Positions 1-8,503 of a DNA stretch of 64,000 nucleotides are shown here, one piece after another (position 1 is the first letter of the stretch; each line of letters opens with the position of its first letter). Below the pieces are notes generated by a model. That model did not search any database, had not been told where the DNA came from, and worked only from the letters and a program-made list of their open reading frames with translations. A program made the translations under genes and the position numbers. The stretch is from Actinoplanes derwentensis (GTDB lineage Bacteria; Actinomycetota; Actinomycetes; Mycobacteriales; Micromonosporaceae). The DNA is taken from contig NZ_LT629758.1 in the NCBI RefSeq assembly GCF_900104725.1, positions 3,224,001-3,288,000 on the forward strand, given 5' to 3'.

Positions 1-2080
1 GCGCCACCTGTACCTCGCCGGGCTGCTGATCGTGGCAGGGATGGTGCTGCGGATGGTGCTGATCGGCGCGGACCGGGCACCGCGGTCCGGCTTGTCGCTG
101 ACACTCGACGCGATCGTCATCGCCGGTTATCTGCTGGCGGCGTACGCGGCAGCCCGGATCCTGCTGCGGCGCCGCGCCGACCCGGAGGACCCGGCGTGGA
201 TCGACGCGGTGCTGGTCGGCGCGACGTTCGCCTGCCTGGCCTGGACCTATCTGGTGGCCCCGGCGATCGAGCGCACCGGGGAACCGACGGTCCAGTTCGC
301 CAACGCCTTCTTCCCGATCGTCGACGTGGTCCTGCTCGCCCTGGTGGCCCAGCTCGGCCTGACCGGCGGGCACCGGGCGCCCGCACTGTGGATGGCCGTC
401 GCCGGCACGGTCAGCCTGTCCGCCGGTGACCTGTGCTACCTGATAGGCAACGGTGGACTGGCCGCCTTACCCGCCGGGCTCGTGGTCACCCTGCACACCG
501 TCGCGCTGCTGCTCCTCGGCGCGGCGACCCTGCACCCGTCCCGGCTGACCCTCGTCACCCCGCAGCAGCGGCTGGTGCGCAAGCTGTCCAAACGGCGGAT
601 GCTGACCATCGCCCTGGTGCTGCTGGTCCCGGTCGTCATGGCGACCCTGAATCCCGCCGACGGGCCCCTGGACAAGAACGTCCGCGGCGTCCTGGTGCTG
701 GTCCTGGTCCTGGTGGTGCTGTTCCGGGTCGCGTGGTCCAGCAACTCGCGGGCCCGGGCCGAGGACTCCATCCGCAGACGGGCCACCCACGACCAGCTGA
801 CCGACCTGCCCAACCGGGAACTGCTCAGCGACACCATCACCGCCTGGGGGGACCGGGCCGCCGCCGGCCGGCAGGAGATCAGTCTGCTCTTCATCGACCT
901 CGACCGGTTCAAGATGATCAACGACCACTGGGGGCACCGGGTCGGCGACGAGCTGTTGTGCGCCGTGGCGCAGCGACTCAGCACCCACGTACGCAGCTGT
1001 GATCTGGTCTGCCGGATCGGTGGGGACGAGTTCGTGATCGCCCTGTCCAGCCCGTCGCACAGCATCCTCGCCGAATCGGTCGCCGGGCGGGTCCTGGACC
1101 TGTTCACCCGCCCGTTCGCCCTCACCGTCGGAGACGTGGTGGTTTCGGCGTCGATCGGGGTGGCGAAGGCGACCGGTGGGGCCGAGGCCGTCGAGCTGAT
1201 CCGGGACGCCGACACCGCGATGTACCAGGCGAAGGAGTCGGGGCGCAACACCTGGGCCCTGTTCGACACCTCGCTGCGCGACCAGTTGCACGACCGGATC
1301 ACCCTGGAGCAGGCCCTGCGCGGGGCCATGCGGCGTGGCGAGCTGTACGCGACGTACCAGCCGATCATCGACCTGGCCAGCGGTGAGCTGGACGGTTTCG
1401 AGACCCTGATGCGCTGGGAGCACCCGGAACTCGGTCACGTTCCGCCGCTGCGGTTCATCCCGGTCGCTGAGGAGACCGGGATGATCGTCGAAGCCGGTGC
1501 CTGGCTGCTGCGGGAGGCGGCTGGCCGGCTCGCGGTCTGGCGTGCCGAACGCGGCCCGGACGCCCACCCGTTGCACATGTCGGTGAACGTGTCGGTTCGC
1601 CAGCTCCGGGACCGCAAACTGGTGGCCGTGGTCCGCGACGTGCTCGCCTCGACCGGGCTGCCGGCGTCCGCGCTGTGGCTGGAGATCACCGAGTCCGGCG
1701 TGATGGAGGACATCGACACCGCCCTGAGTACGCTCAACGAACTGCACGACCTCGGTGTGGTGCTGGCCATCGACGACTTCGGCACCGGTTACTCGTCGCT
1801 GAGTTACCTGAACCGGCTCCCGGTCGGCATCGTGAAACTGGACCGGTCGTTCGTCTCCGAGGTCGGCCGGCAGGGCGCGAACGAGCAGATCGTCCGGGCG
1901 GTCCTCGCCATGACCAGCGCCCTGGACCTGCGGGTGGTCGCCGAGGGCGTGGAGACCGAGGCCCAGCGCGACTGGCTCCGGGAGCAGGGCTGCGACCTGG
2001 CCCAGGGGTGGCTCTTCGGCAAGCCCTTGCGCGCCGAGGAACACCAGGGGCGGGTGACGGCGGTCAGTCGACCGGGATAG
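1..2080 (+). CDS. GGDEF-EAL bifunctional c-di-GMP protein (5' end outside window)
   Basis: Makes and/or breaks down cyclic di-GMP at the membrane. The reading frame is open from base 2, and a GTG at 32 lies inside a hydrophobic segment, so the true start is probably upstream of the window. About seven hydrophobic segments are followed by a GGDEF domain with intact RIGGDEF and an RSCD sequence five residues before it, which fits the RxxD product-inhibition site. The EAL domain has ETL in place of EAL plus DDFGTGYSSL and KLDRSF, so the phosphodiesterase residues look intact. The 3' end overlaps the convergent gene by 17 bp. The net direction of activity cannot be judged from sequence. Confidence 0.93.
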   Translation, partial: RHLYLAGLLIVAGMVLRMVLIGADRAPRSGLSLTLDAIVIAGYLLAAYAAARILLRRRADPEDPAWIDAVLVGATFACLAWTYLVAPAIERTGEPTVQFANAFFPIVDVVLLALVAQLGLTGGHRAPALWMAVAGTVSLSAGDLCYLIGNGGLAALPAGLVVTLHTVALLLLGAATLHPSRLTLVTPQQRLVRKLSKRRMLTIALVLLVPVVMATLNPADGPLDKNVRGVLVLVLVLVVLFRVAWSSNSRARAEDSIRRRATHDQLTDLPNRELLSDTITAWGDRAAAGRQEISLLFIDLDRFKMINDHWGHRVGDELLCAVAQRLSTHVRSCDLVCRIGGDEFVIALSSPSHSILAESVAGRVLDLFTRPFALTVGDVVVSASIGVAKATGGAEAVELIRDADTAMYQAKESGRNTWALFDTSLRDQLHDRITLEQALRGAMRRGELYATYQPIIDLASGELDGFETLMRWEHPELGHVPPLRFIPVAEETGMIVEAGAWLLREAAGRLAVWRAERGPDAHPLHMSVNVSVRQLRDRKLVAVVRDVLASTGLPASALWLEITESGVMEDIDTALSTLNELHDLGVVLAIDDFGTGYSSLSYLNRLPVGIVKLDRSFVSEVGRQGANEQIVRAVLAMTSALDLRVVAEGVETEAQRDWLREQGCDLAQGWLFGKPLRAEEHQGRVTAVSRPG

Positions 2081-2573
2081 CCGTGGCCGGGTTGTCGAGG
2101 TTGATGACTCCGGCCGCTTCGGCCTGGCCCTCCGGTACCAGCAGCACCTGGGTCATCCGCACCGACCTGCCGATGTCAGCGGCGGCGACCAGCTTCGCGA
2201 TGGCCGCCTGTGCGTCGGCGGGCACGTCGATCCGGCCGGGCCCGGCGGAGACGGTCACCGGCCCGTGCGGACCGTCAGGGGTGACGCACATCGCCTGGCC
2301 GGAGTATTCGACGTACCAGACGCTCCGGTCGCGGCACCCGCCGGCCACCAGATCGACGAACCAGACGTCCTCCCGTCCGGTGGCCTCCGGCCAGTTGCCG
2401 GTCTCCGTGAGGAGGTAGACGTCCACCTTGGACTCGCCGGCCGGCAGCCGGGCCGGCTCGGCCGGCCGGCCGAGCCACACCAGCCCGCCGATGATCAGCG
2501 CCACGACGGCCACCACCGACAGGACAGCGGTCTTGATCTGCGATTTCCGGGCCTGGCTGACGTGGTCGGTCAT
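2064..2573 (-). CDS. Hypothetical membrane-anchored protein
   Basis: Unrecognised 169-residue protein. A short basic N-terminus is followed by one transmembrane helix (about residues 15-35, rich in V, A, L, I) and a soluble extracytoplasmic domain with two cysteines that could form a disulfide. ATG 2573 is chosen because GAAGGA lies just upstream; an earlier in-frame start would lack this. It converges on the GGDEF-EAL gene. No catalytic motif is visible. Confidence 0.75.
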   Translation of the reverse strand: MTDHVSQARKSQIKTAVLSVVAVVALIIGGLVWLGRPAEPARLPAGESKVDVYLLTETGNWPEATGREDVWFVDLVAGGCRDRSVWYVEYSGQAMCVTPDGPHGPVTVSAGPGRIDVPADAQAAIAKLVAAADIGRSVRMTQVLLVPEGQAEAAGVINLDNPATAIPVD

Positions 2574-2664
2574 GATGGTTCCTTCGTCCGGGCGGTGCGG
2601 GGTTCCGCTTACGCCGATGACGCTACGGTCGCCCGCCCGCCCGGCCATCCGACCGCGGTACCCA

Positions 2665-3759
2665 TCAGGAGTGGTACCCCGGTACCACCGCCACCCCGCG
2701 GGCCGGTCCGGACGGGAGCGCCGGGACGCGTTTCACGAACGGGGAGAGGCGGGGGCGGCGGCGGGCGGCCACGTCCTCGACCCAGCCCAGCGACAGGACC
2801 GCCACGGCCAGCAGGAGCATCGCGATACTGAAGTCGGCCGCGTACTCCAGGCCCTGGGTGGGGATCTTCCAGAGTTGCAGCGGGTCGAACAACGCGACCG
2901 CGATGGTGATGGCGACGTTGTGCCACAGGTAGATGGTCACCGCCCGGTTGTTGACCATCGACACGAACCCGTCCAGCGGGCGGGCGCGGGCCAGCCAGCC
3001 CATCGACGGTGACCAGCGCAGCAACAGCAGGACGAAGCCGATCGCGTAGATCGAGTACGCCACCGGAATGCTGGTGAGGTCCATACGCTCGTCGACCGGG
3101 TGAGTGTAGGCCCAGCTCAGCGCCCCGCCCACACACGCCGCGCCGAGGGTGAGCACCGCGGCCGGATGCAGCTTGGCCAGGTCACCCTCGCGGTGGGCCA
3201 TGCCGAGGACCCAGCAGGACGCGTACGCCAGCACGTTCTGCAGCACCCAGCCGGCGGTCTCACCGAAGATGTCCGGGTGGAACGACAGCGCCACCAGACC
3301 GGCCAGCGGCAGCAGCACGATCACCAGGTGTGCCCGCCGATAAAGAGCGAGGAGCAACGGCGAGAGCAGGACCAGCCACAGGTACGTCACCAGGTACCAC
3401 AGCACACCCGCGGCGGAGTACCCGAACTCGCTCGACGGCGGGTCCGCGATCGGCACGATCCACAGCAGCAGCCGTGGCCACGAAGGATGGTCGGGCCAAC
3501 CGTGGTGCAGCATCAACGGCACCAGGATCAGGCCCATCGCCCACAGTGCGGGCAGCAGCCGCCGGATCCGGTTGCGCACCGCCCCGACGGCGCTGCGGTC
3601 GAGCGATTTCACCATCAGCGAGCCGCCGAGCGCGAACATCACTCCCATCGACGGGAAGATCAGTTCCAGGGTGGCGAACGGGAAGGCGTGGAACAACACG
3701 ACCCGGATGATCGCCAGCGCCCGGAGCGCGTCGAAATATCTGTCCCGGTTCGGTTGCAC
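2665..3759 (-). CDS. Acyltransferase family 3 membrane protein
   Basis: Predicted multi-spanning O-acyltransferase of the OafA/YrhL type, which moves acyl groups onto surface carbohydrates or secondary metabolites. The start RDRYFDALRALAIIRVVLFHA carries the family's N-terminal pattern with the conserved Arg and His of the first helix; about ten hydrophobic segments follow. The 364-residue length is normal for the family. GTG 3759 is preceded by GAGGAAC, a good ribosome-binding site; longer readings upstream are low-complexity. The acceptor substrate is unknown. Confidence 0.85.
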   Translation of the reverse strand: MQPNRDRYFDALRALAIIRVVLFHAFPFATLELIFPSMGVMFALGGSLMVKSLDRSAVGAVRNRIRRLLPALWAMGLILVPLMLHHGWPDHPSWPRLLLWIVPIADPPSSEFGYSAAGVLWYLVTYLWLVLLSPLLLALYRRAHLVIVLLPLAGLVALSFHPDIFGETAGWVLQNVLAYASCWVLGMAHREGDLAKLHPAAVLTLGAACVGGALSWAYTHPVDERMDLTSIPVAYSIYAIGFVLLLLRWSPSMGWLARARPLDGFVSMVNNRAVTIYLWHNVAITIAVALFDPLQLWKIPTQGLEYAADFSIAMLLLAVAVLSLGWVEDVAARRRPRLSPFVKRVPALPSGPARGVAVVPGYHS

Positions 3760-3883
3760 TGTTCCTCCGTCGGCTGGGCCGTTCCACAAGGTAATTCCTG
3801 GTGGAGGCGCTGTCCTACGCCGAACGGCCGTAATCGACCACCCGACCCGGCGATCACGCCCCGCAGTCGGAGGAATACAACGG

Positions 3884-3912
3884 TTGACGTTATACATCGG
3901 CGACCGTACTGT
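3884..3912 (+). promoter_or_regulatory. Promoter of padR-like gene (leaderless)
   Basis: TTGACG at 3884-3889 and TACTGT at 3907-3912 are separated by 17 bp. The GTG start of the next gene lies 7 nt after the -10 box, so transcription should begin at or next to the start codon. Confidence 0.6.
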
Positions 3913-3919
3913 CCTCGAC

Positions 3920-4249
3920 GTGCAGGAACCCACTTATCTGATCCTCGCCGTGCTCGCGGCCCAGCCGTTGCACGGTTACGGGATCGTCCAAGCCGTGACC
4001 CGACTCTCCGACGGGGAGGTGAACCTTCGCCCCGGCACCCTCTACGGCGCCCTCGACCGCCTGGACCAGCAGGGGCTGATCGCCGTCGACCGGGAGGAGG
4101 CCGTCGACGGCCGGTTGCGCCGCTACTACCGGCTCAGTGACACCGGGGCCGCCGCGCTCGCCGAGCAGTCCCAGCGCCTGCGTCGGCGCGCCGACGCCGC
4201 CGACCGCCAGCTCGCCCTCCGCCCGAACATCGCCGGAGGTGCCGCATGA
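3920..4249 (+). CDS. PadR-family transcriptional regulator
   Basis: Small winged-helix regulator of 109 residues. The family signature is clear: EPTYLILAVLAAQPLHGYGIV for the first helices, RPGTLYGALDRLDQQGLI for the recognition helix, and GRLRRYYRLSDTG for the wing. GTG 3920 matches the usual family N-terminus and sits 7 nt after a -10 box, with no ribosome-binding site, so a leaderless mRNA is likely. Its stop overlaps the next start as ATGA, so the two are translationally coupled. PadR proteins of this layout commonly repress their own operon. Confidence 0.9.
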   Translation: MQEPTYLILAVLAAQPLHGYGIVQAVTRLSDGEVNLRPGTLYGALDRLDQQGLIAVDREEAVDGRLRRYYRLSDTGAAALAEQSQRLRRRADAADRQLALRPNIAGGAA

Positions 4250-5280
4250 CCAGCTCGTTCGCTACGGCGTCGCCGACCGCTCGGGGCAACCGGGCGGTGC
4301 TGGCCGCCTATCCGGCCCGGATCCGCCGCAAACACGGCGCCGAACTGATCGACACCATGCTGGAGATGGCCGGCCCCGGTGGCGAGCCGACCCGCGAAGC
4401 GAAAGGCCTGTTGATGCTCGACGGCCTCCGCGAACGGTTCCGTCCCCCGGTGCGCCGCCCGATCGCCCTGGTCGCGGCGATCGTCGCGCTGCTGATCGGT
4501 GGCGCACTTGGCGCGGCGGCCGGTTCCTGGCTGGGCTCCTTCGGTTACGCCGCCATGCCCGACGCCGCCCTGGCCGCGCGGGTGCTGCCGGCCCCGGCCA
4601 CCGGCAGCACCGGTGACCTCTATCTGCAGGGCAACAGCGGCTTCGGTGACGCGGTGGACGGTCGGGCGGCCGCCGAGTCGGTGCGGCAGCGGCTGGCGGC
4701 CGAGGGCTGGCGGACCGGGCCGCTGCAGACCGGCGACGGCACGGACGGCGTGCTGGCCAACGTCCACTTCTCCGCCGAGACCGATCAGACCATTCTGGAC
4801 GTGTACGCCTACCCGGACGCCAACGGGACGCCGTACCTGGCACTCAACGGCTGGCCACAGCGCCCCGCCGCCTACCTGCCGCTGACCATCGCCGGCCTGC
4901 TGCTCGGCCTGGTCGCCGGCTGGCTGACCGGAGTGGCCCTGGCGCACCGCATCCAGGCGGCGGGCCGGCCGATCGTCAGCACGGTGCTCACGGCTGCCGG
5001 GGTGTTCCTGGTGGTCCCGTCGGCCGCCGGTTTCGTCGCCTCGCTGACCAGTTATCTGACGGCGGGCACCGGCCAGCCGAACAGCGGTCACCTGCCGCAC
5101 TTCTACGGATTCGCCTTCGGGCCGACCACGGAATGGATGCACAGCATGGACATCGGCGCGGGCTGGATCCTCGTCCCGAGCGACTTCGCGATGCTGCCGA
5201 TCTGGGGTTTCGGCCTGATCGCCATCGCGGCGATCGTCGCCCGCCCGGGCCGGACGGACGACAAAGCCATCGCCACCTGA
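4246..5280 (+). CDS. PadR-coupled membrane protein
   Basis: 344-residue membrane protein without a confident family name. The first 65 residues are a soluble helical region (AAYPARIRRKHGAELIDTMLEMAG), like the short cytoplasmic domains often found in genes paired with PadR regulators. One transmembrane helix (about 72-92), an extracytoplasmic region of about 120 residues, and then about four more helices follow. The 4-bp overlap with padR implies co-expression and makes it the probable regulated target. No transport or catalytic motif is visible. Confidence 0.8.
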   Translation: MTSSFATASPTARGNRAVLAAYPARIRRKHGAELIDTMLEMAGPGGEPTREAKGLLMLDGLRERFRPPVRRPIALVAAIVALLIGGALGAAAGSWLGSFGYAAMPDAALAARVLPAPATGSTGDLYLQGNSGFGDAVDGRAAAESVRQRLAAEGWRTGPLQTGDGTDGVLANVHFSAETDQTILDVYAYPDANGTPYLALNGWPQRPAAYLPLTIAGLLLGLVAGWLTGVALAHRIQAAGRPIVSTVLTAAGVFLVVPSAAGFVASLTSYLTAGTGQPNSGHLPHFYGFAFGPTTEWMHSMDIGAGWILVPSDFAMLPIWGFGLIAIAAIVARPGRTDDKAIAT

Positions 5281-5292
5281 TCGACCAGCCGG

Positions 5293-5329
5293 CAGCCCGG
5301 CGCGGCGGGATCACCGCCGACCCGGGCTG
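5293..5329. terminator. Bidirectional hairpin terminator
   Basis: Inverted repeat with 16-nt arms (two mismatches) and loop GATCA, between the convergent stops at 5280 and 5336. GC-rich stem with no U-tract, as is common in actinomycetes. Confidence 0.6.
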
Positions 5330-5335
5330 TCCGCG

Positions 5336-6265
5336 CTACTGAGGCGCCTCGACGGCACGCGTGCTGCGCAGGCTGGTGACGATCGAGACGGCGATCGTCA
5401 CCACGATGACTCCGAGAGTCAGCGGGATGGGCAGTTTGCCGACCGGCGTCTCGGAGAGGATCAGCTTCACGCCGGCGAAGGCGAGCAGCACGGCCAGCCC
5501 GTAGTGCAGGTGCACGAACCGGCGCAGCAGCCCGGCCAGGCAGAAGTAGAGGCTGCGCAGGCCGAGGATGGCGAACGCGTTGGCGGTCCAGACGATGAAC
5601 GTGCTGGTGGTGATGGCCAGGATCGCGGCGACCGAGTCGACGGCGAAGATCAGGTCGGTGGCCTCGACGGCGATCAGCACGACGAACAGCAGGGTGGCGA
5701 CGCGCTTGCCGTCGACGCGGGTGAAGAACTTGTCGCCGTGATAGCTGGGGTCGGTCGGAACCACGCGGCGGACCAGCCGTACCACCGGGTTGTTCTCCGG
5801 CGGGCTCTGCTCACCGTGCTGGAACGCCATCTTGTAACCGGTCCAGATCAGGAACGCGCCGAAGAGGTAGGCGGTCCAGAAGAAGGCCTCCAGCAGCCCG
5901 GCGCCGACGAAGATGAACGCGAACCGGAACACCAGCGCGCCGATGACGCCCCAGAACAGGACCTTGTGCTGGTAGGCCTCCGGGACGGCGAAGGCCGTGA
6001 AGATCATCGCGAAGATGAAGACGTTGTCGATCGACAGCGCCTTCTCGATCAGGTAACCGGCGTAGTAGGTGCCGGCCACGTCGCCGCCCTGCCAGGCCCA
6101 GAGGACCACACCGAACAGCAGGCCGGCGGCGATCCAGATCCCGGACCAGATCGCGGCCTCACGGAACTTGATGACGTGGTTGTCGCGGTGCAGGAACAGG
6201 TCGACGGCGAGCATCGCGGCGACGGCCAGCATCACAGCGGCCCAGCCCCACCAGGGAACGGACAC
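5336..6265 (-). CDS. TerC-family integral membrane protein (putative Mn2+ exporter)
   Basis: Predicted metal-ion exporter of the TerC/Alx family, 309 residues with about nine membrane segments. The two family-defining acidic motifs are present: EKALSIDNVFIFAMIF and VEATDLIFAVDSVAAI, which carry the buried Asp and Glu thought to bind the ion. GTG 6265 is chosen because AAGGA lies 6 nt upstream. TerC proteins of this type are linked to manganese homeostasis and metalation of exported proteins. The 5' leader of about 135 nt holds a yybP-ykoY riboswitch, so translation is probably induced by Mn2+. Confidence 0.93.
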   Translation of the reverse strand: MSVPWWGWAAVMLAVAAMLAVDLFLHRDNHVIKFREAAIWSGIWIAAGLLFGVVLWAWQGGDVAGTYYAGYLIEKALSIDNVFIFAMIFTAFAVPEAYQHKVLFWGVIGALVFRFAFIFVGAGLLEAFFWTAYLFGAFLIWTGYKMAFQHGEQSPPENNPVVRLVRRVVPTDPSYHGDKFFTRVDGKRVATLLFVVLIAVEATDLIFAVDSVAAILAITTSTFIVWTANAFAILGLRSLYFCLAGLLRRFVHLHYGLAVLLAFAGVKLILSETPVGKLPIPLTLGVIVVTIAVSIVTSLRSTRAVEAPQ

Positions 6266-6397
6266 GGGGAATCCTTTCGTCCAGTCTGGACGAAGGTCTC
6301 CCCGGGCCACCTAATACGGTGACTGCGACACCGGGAACCGGATGGCCGGTTCCGTACTGACGGCGGCGCGTGGTGCGTCGGGTACTCCCCCTCGAAG
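6266..6397 (-). promoter_or_regulatory. yybP-ykoY manganese riboswitch with SD-masking switch
   Basis: Reading the minus strand: P1 5' strand CGAGGG (6394-6389), directly followed by GGAGUA (6388-6383), matching the class L1 motif; an irregular stem region; then GAGACC (6300-6295) leading into the P1 3' strand CCUUCG (6296-6291). P1 forms six pairs with one G-U. The P1 3' strand is also half of a perfect palindrome (6276-6294) whose other half runs into the ribosome-binding site GAAAGGA. The two pairings exclude each other, giving translation ON when the ligand stabilises P1. The downstream terC gene is the classic partner of this class. Confidence 0.82.
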
Positions 6398-6405
6398 CAC
6401 GTACC

Positions 6406-6435
6406 ACTATTCACGAAGTAGAGTTCGCATGTCAA
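6406..6435 (-). promoter_or_regulatory. Promoter of the terC riboswitch transcript
   Basis: On the minus strand TTGACA (6435-6430) and AATAGT (6411-6406) are 18 bp apart. The predicted start near 6399 lies just before the aptamer P1 strand. Confidence 0.5.
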
Positions 6436-6451
6436 ACCGAGAGGGCGGATC

Positions 6452-6766
6452 GTGACCGGCTGGACCTTCCTGAGCAACCACGCTCACGTACTGCTGGCGA
6501 TCTTCCGTGATCCGACCGTGCGGCTGCGGGACGTGGCCGATTCCGTCGGCATCACCGAGCGCGCCGCCCAGGCCATCGTCGCCGACCTGGAAGCCGCCGG
6601 ATATCTGAGCCACGAGCGTGTCGGCCGCCGCAACCACTACACGGTCAACCCGGACGGCGGGTTCCGGCACCCCGCCGAAGCGGGCCGGCGCATCGGCGAC
6701 CTGCTCGCCCTGTTCGCCGGTGACACACTTCGACAGCCCGCGCCGGGGCCGCCTCAGGGTGCGTAA
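6452..6766 (+). CDS. Winged-helix DNA-binding protein (MarR/ArsR-like)
   Basis: 104-residue one-domain regulator. The helix-turn-helix reads TVRLRDVADSVGITERAAQAIVADLEAAGYL with the wing HERVGRRNHYTVNPDG, a typical winged helix. The remaining 30 residues may form a dimerisation helix. It starts divergently from the terC promoter, which overlaps its upstream region, but the riboswitch already explains terC control, so its target is not known. Its stop overlaps the convergent tetR gene by 13 bp. Confidence 0.8.
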   Translation: MTGWTFLSNHAHVLLAIFRDPTVRLRDVADSVGITERAAQAIVADLEAAGYLSHERVGRRNHYTVNPDGGFRHPAEAGRRIGDLLALFAGDTLRQPAPGPPQGA

Positions 6767-7344
6767 CCGCGCTGGATGAACGCGATCGTCTCGTGCAGCC
6801 CCTGTTCCACCTGCTCGGCGGAGAAGCCACCGCTCTGTAGCAGTGCGGTCAGACCTTGCAGAGCGGCAGCCAGCGGTACGACCATCAGCTCCACTTCTCC
6901 GGCCCGAACCTCCCCCCGCCGCTGTCCGTCCTCGATCACCCGGTTGACCAGCCCGGTCATCCGCCGCGTGGCGGTCTTCAGCTCTTCGGCGACGTCGGGG
7001 TCATGCTTGCGCGCGTACATCAACTCCAGCAGCGCGGCGTTGCCGGCGGAGAAGGCCATGTACGCCCGGGTCAACCGGTCGAGCCGGGACGCGAAGTCGT
7101 CTCCGGCACCGTCGAGTGCCCCGGTCAGCACCGTGTCCAGACGGTCGAAGCCCTCCAGGGCCAGCGCGTCGAGCAGCGCCTGTTTGGTCTTGAAGTGGCG
7201 ACTGGGCGCGGCCGGGCTGACGCCTGCCTCACGGGCCAGTTCGCGCAGGGACAACTCGGCGGCGCCCCGGTCCCGCAGGGTGTCCTCGGCCAGGGTCAGC
7301 AGGGCCGTGCGCAGGTCCCCGTGGTGGTAAGGGCGGGTCTTCAT
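6754..7344 (-). CDS. TetR-family transcriptional regulator
   Basis: 196-residue ligand-responsive repressor. The N-terminal helix-turn-helix is clear (GAAELSLRELAREAGVSPAAPSRHFKTKQALLDAL, about residues 28-62), followed by a helical ligand-binding domain. ATG 7344 is taken over the in-frame GTG at 7353 because family members start near KTRPYHHGDLR; spacing evidence is weak either way. It is divergent from a metallo-hydrolase gene, with a 19-bp perfect palindrome between them, so it probably represses that gene and itself. Confidence 0.88.
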   Translation of the reverse strand: MKTRPYHHGDLRTALLTLAEDTLRDRGAAELSLRELAREAGVSPAAPSRHFKTKQALLDALALEGFDRLDTVLTGALDGAGDDFASRLDRLTRAYMAFSAGNAALLELMYARKHDPDVAEELKTATRRMTGLVNRVIEDGQRRGEVRAGEVELMVVPLAAALQGLTALLQSGGFSAEQVEQGLHETIAFIQRGYAP

Positions 7345-7362
7345 GGCACCCACCCTACCGGC

Positions 7363-7381
7363 ATGTATTCGACGAATACAT
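7363..7381. promoter_or_regulatory. TetR operator palindrome
   Basis: ATGTATTCG-A-CGAATACAT is a perfect 19-bp palindrome between the divergent tetR and hydrolase genes. A further ATACAT half-site at 7412-7417 overlaps the hydrolase -10 box. Confidence 0.7.
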
Positions 7382-7389
7382 AGTAAGCA

Positions 7390-7418
7390 TTGACTACATT
7401 GTGATCACCGCATACATT
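7390..7418 (+). promoter_or_regulatory. Promoter of MBL-fold hydrolase (leaderless)
   Basis: TTGACT (7390-7395), 17 bp, TACATT (7413-7418). The ATG at 7426 follows after 7 nt, so the mRNA is likely leaderless. Confidence 0.6.
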
Positions 7419-7425
7419 GGGAGCC

Positions 7426-8478
7426 ATGACGAAGAGGCTTGACATCGCTGCTCAGCTCGGCGGAAAGGCGACCGGGGCACGGCGCACCCGGGTGGAGTCC
7501 TCGCCCCAGTTCTCCGGCGGCCGGTTCCGCAACATCGTGCCCACCGCCACCGGCCTCCCCCTGAGTGCCGTCCCCCGGGTCGCCGCCGCCACCCTGACCG
7601 GCGGCCGGGCCCGCCGCCCGCATCAGCCGGTGCCGGTGGTCAGCGCGCCCGCCGCCGACGCGACCGGCCTGCACGTCACCTGGTTCGGCCACTCCACCGC
7701 TCTGATCGAGATCGAGGGCCAGCGGGTCCTGCTCGACCCGGTCTGGAGCGAGCGCTGCTCACCGTCCCAGCTGGCCGGCCCCCGGCGACTGCACGAGCCG
7801 CCCGTTCCGCTGCGTGACCTGCCCCCGATGGACGCCGTGGTCATTTCGCACGACCACTACGACCACCTCGACATGCCGACAGTCCGGGAGCTGGCCGCCC
7901 TCCAGCCCACGATGCTGTTCGTGGTGCCGCTGGGAGTGGGCGCGCATCTGGAGACCTGGGATGTGCCCGAGTCCCGCATCGTCGAGCTGGACTGGAACGA
8001 GAGCACCCGGATCGGCGGCCTCGAACTGGTCGCGACTCCGGCCCGGCACTTCTCCGGCCGCCGCGGGGTCAGCCGCGACGACACGCTCTGGGCCAGCTGG
8101 GTGATCAAGGGCCCGAGCCGGAGGGTCTTCTACTCCGGCGACACCGGCTACTTCCCGGGCTTCGCCGGGATCGGGGCGGAGCACGGCCCGTTCGACGTCA
8201 CCCTGGTGCAGGTCGGCGCCTACAACGACGACTGGGCCGACATCCACATGTTCCCCGAGGACGGTGTCGCCACCCACCTCGACGTGCGCGGCGGCCTGAT
8301 GATCCCGGTGCACTGGGCCACCTTCGACCTGGCGCCGCACCGCTGGGCCGAGCCGCCGGAGCGCACCTGGCGTGAGGCGAAGGCCCGCGACGTCCGGCTG
8401 GCCATCCCCCGGCCCGGCGAGCGGGTCGACGTCGACAACCCGCCGGAGATCGACGCCTGGTGGCAGCAGGTGGCGTGA
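7426..8478 (+). CDS. MBL-fold metallo-hydrolase (NAPE-PLD/UlaG-like)
   Basis: 350-residue metallo-beta-lactamase-fold hydrolase. The metal motif HDHYDHLD gives H142, H144, D146 and H147; WFGHSTALIEIEG (about 86-98) and SGDTGYFPGF supply the rest of the fold, and IPVHWATFDLA near the end supplies a late metal histidine. The layout is that of cytoplasmic phosphodiesterase or lactonase-like members related to NAPE-phospholipase D. There is no signal peptide. ATG 7426 is favoured over TTG 7417 by the promoter position. TetR control suggests induction by a small molecule, possibly a substrate; the substrate is unknown. Confidence 0.88.
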   Translation: MTKRLDIAAQLGGKATGARRTRVESSPQFSGGRFRNIVPTATGLPLSAVPRVAAATLTGGRARRPHQPVPVVSAPAADATGLHVTWFGHSTALIEIEGQRVLLDPVWSERCSPSQLAGPRRLHEPPVPLRDLPPMDAVVISHDHYDHLDMPTVRELAALQPTMLFVVPLGVGAHLETWDVPESRIVELDWNESTRIGGLELVATPARHFSGRRGVSRDDTLWASWVIKGPSRRVFYSGDTGYFPGFAGIGAEHGPFDVTLVQVGAYNDDWADIHMFPEDGVATHLDVRGGLMIPVHWATFDLAPHRWAEPPERTWREAKARDVRLAIPRPGERVDVDNPPEIDAWWQQVA

Positions 8479-8503
8479 GCCGCTGACAAGGGTGGTGTGA
8501 GCC

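Noticed and set aside
6276..6294. Perfect 19-bp palindrome read as a protein operator
   Set aside because: It covers the terC ribosome-binding site and the P1 strand of the aptamer, so RNA switching explains it better.
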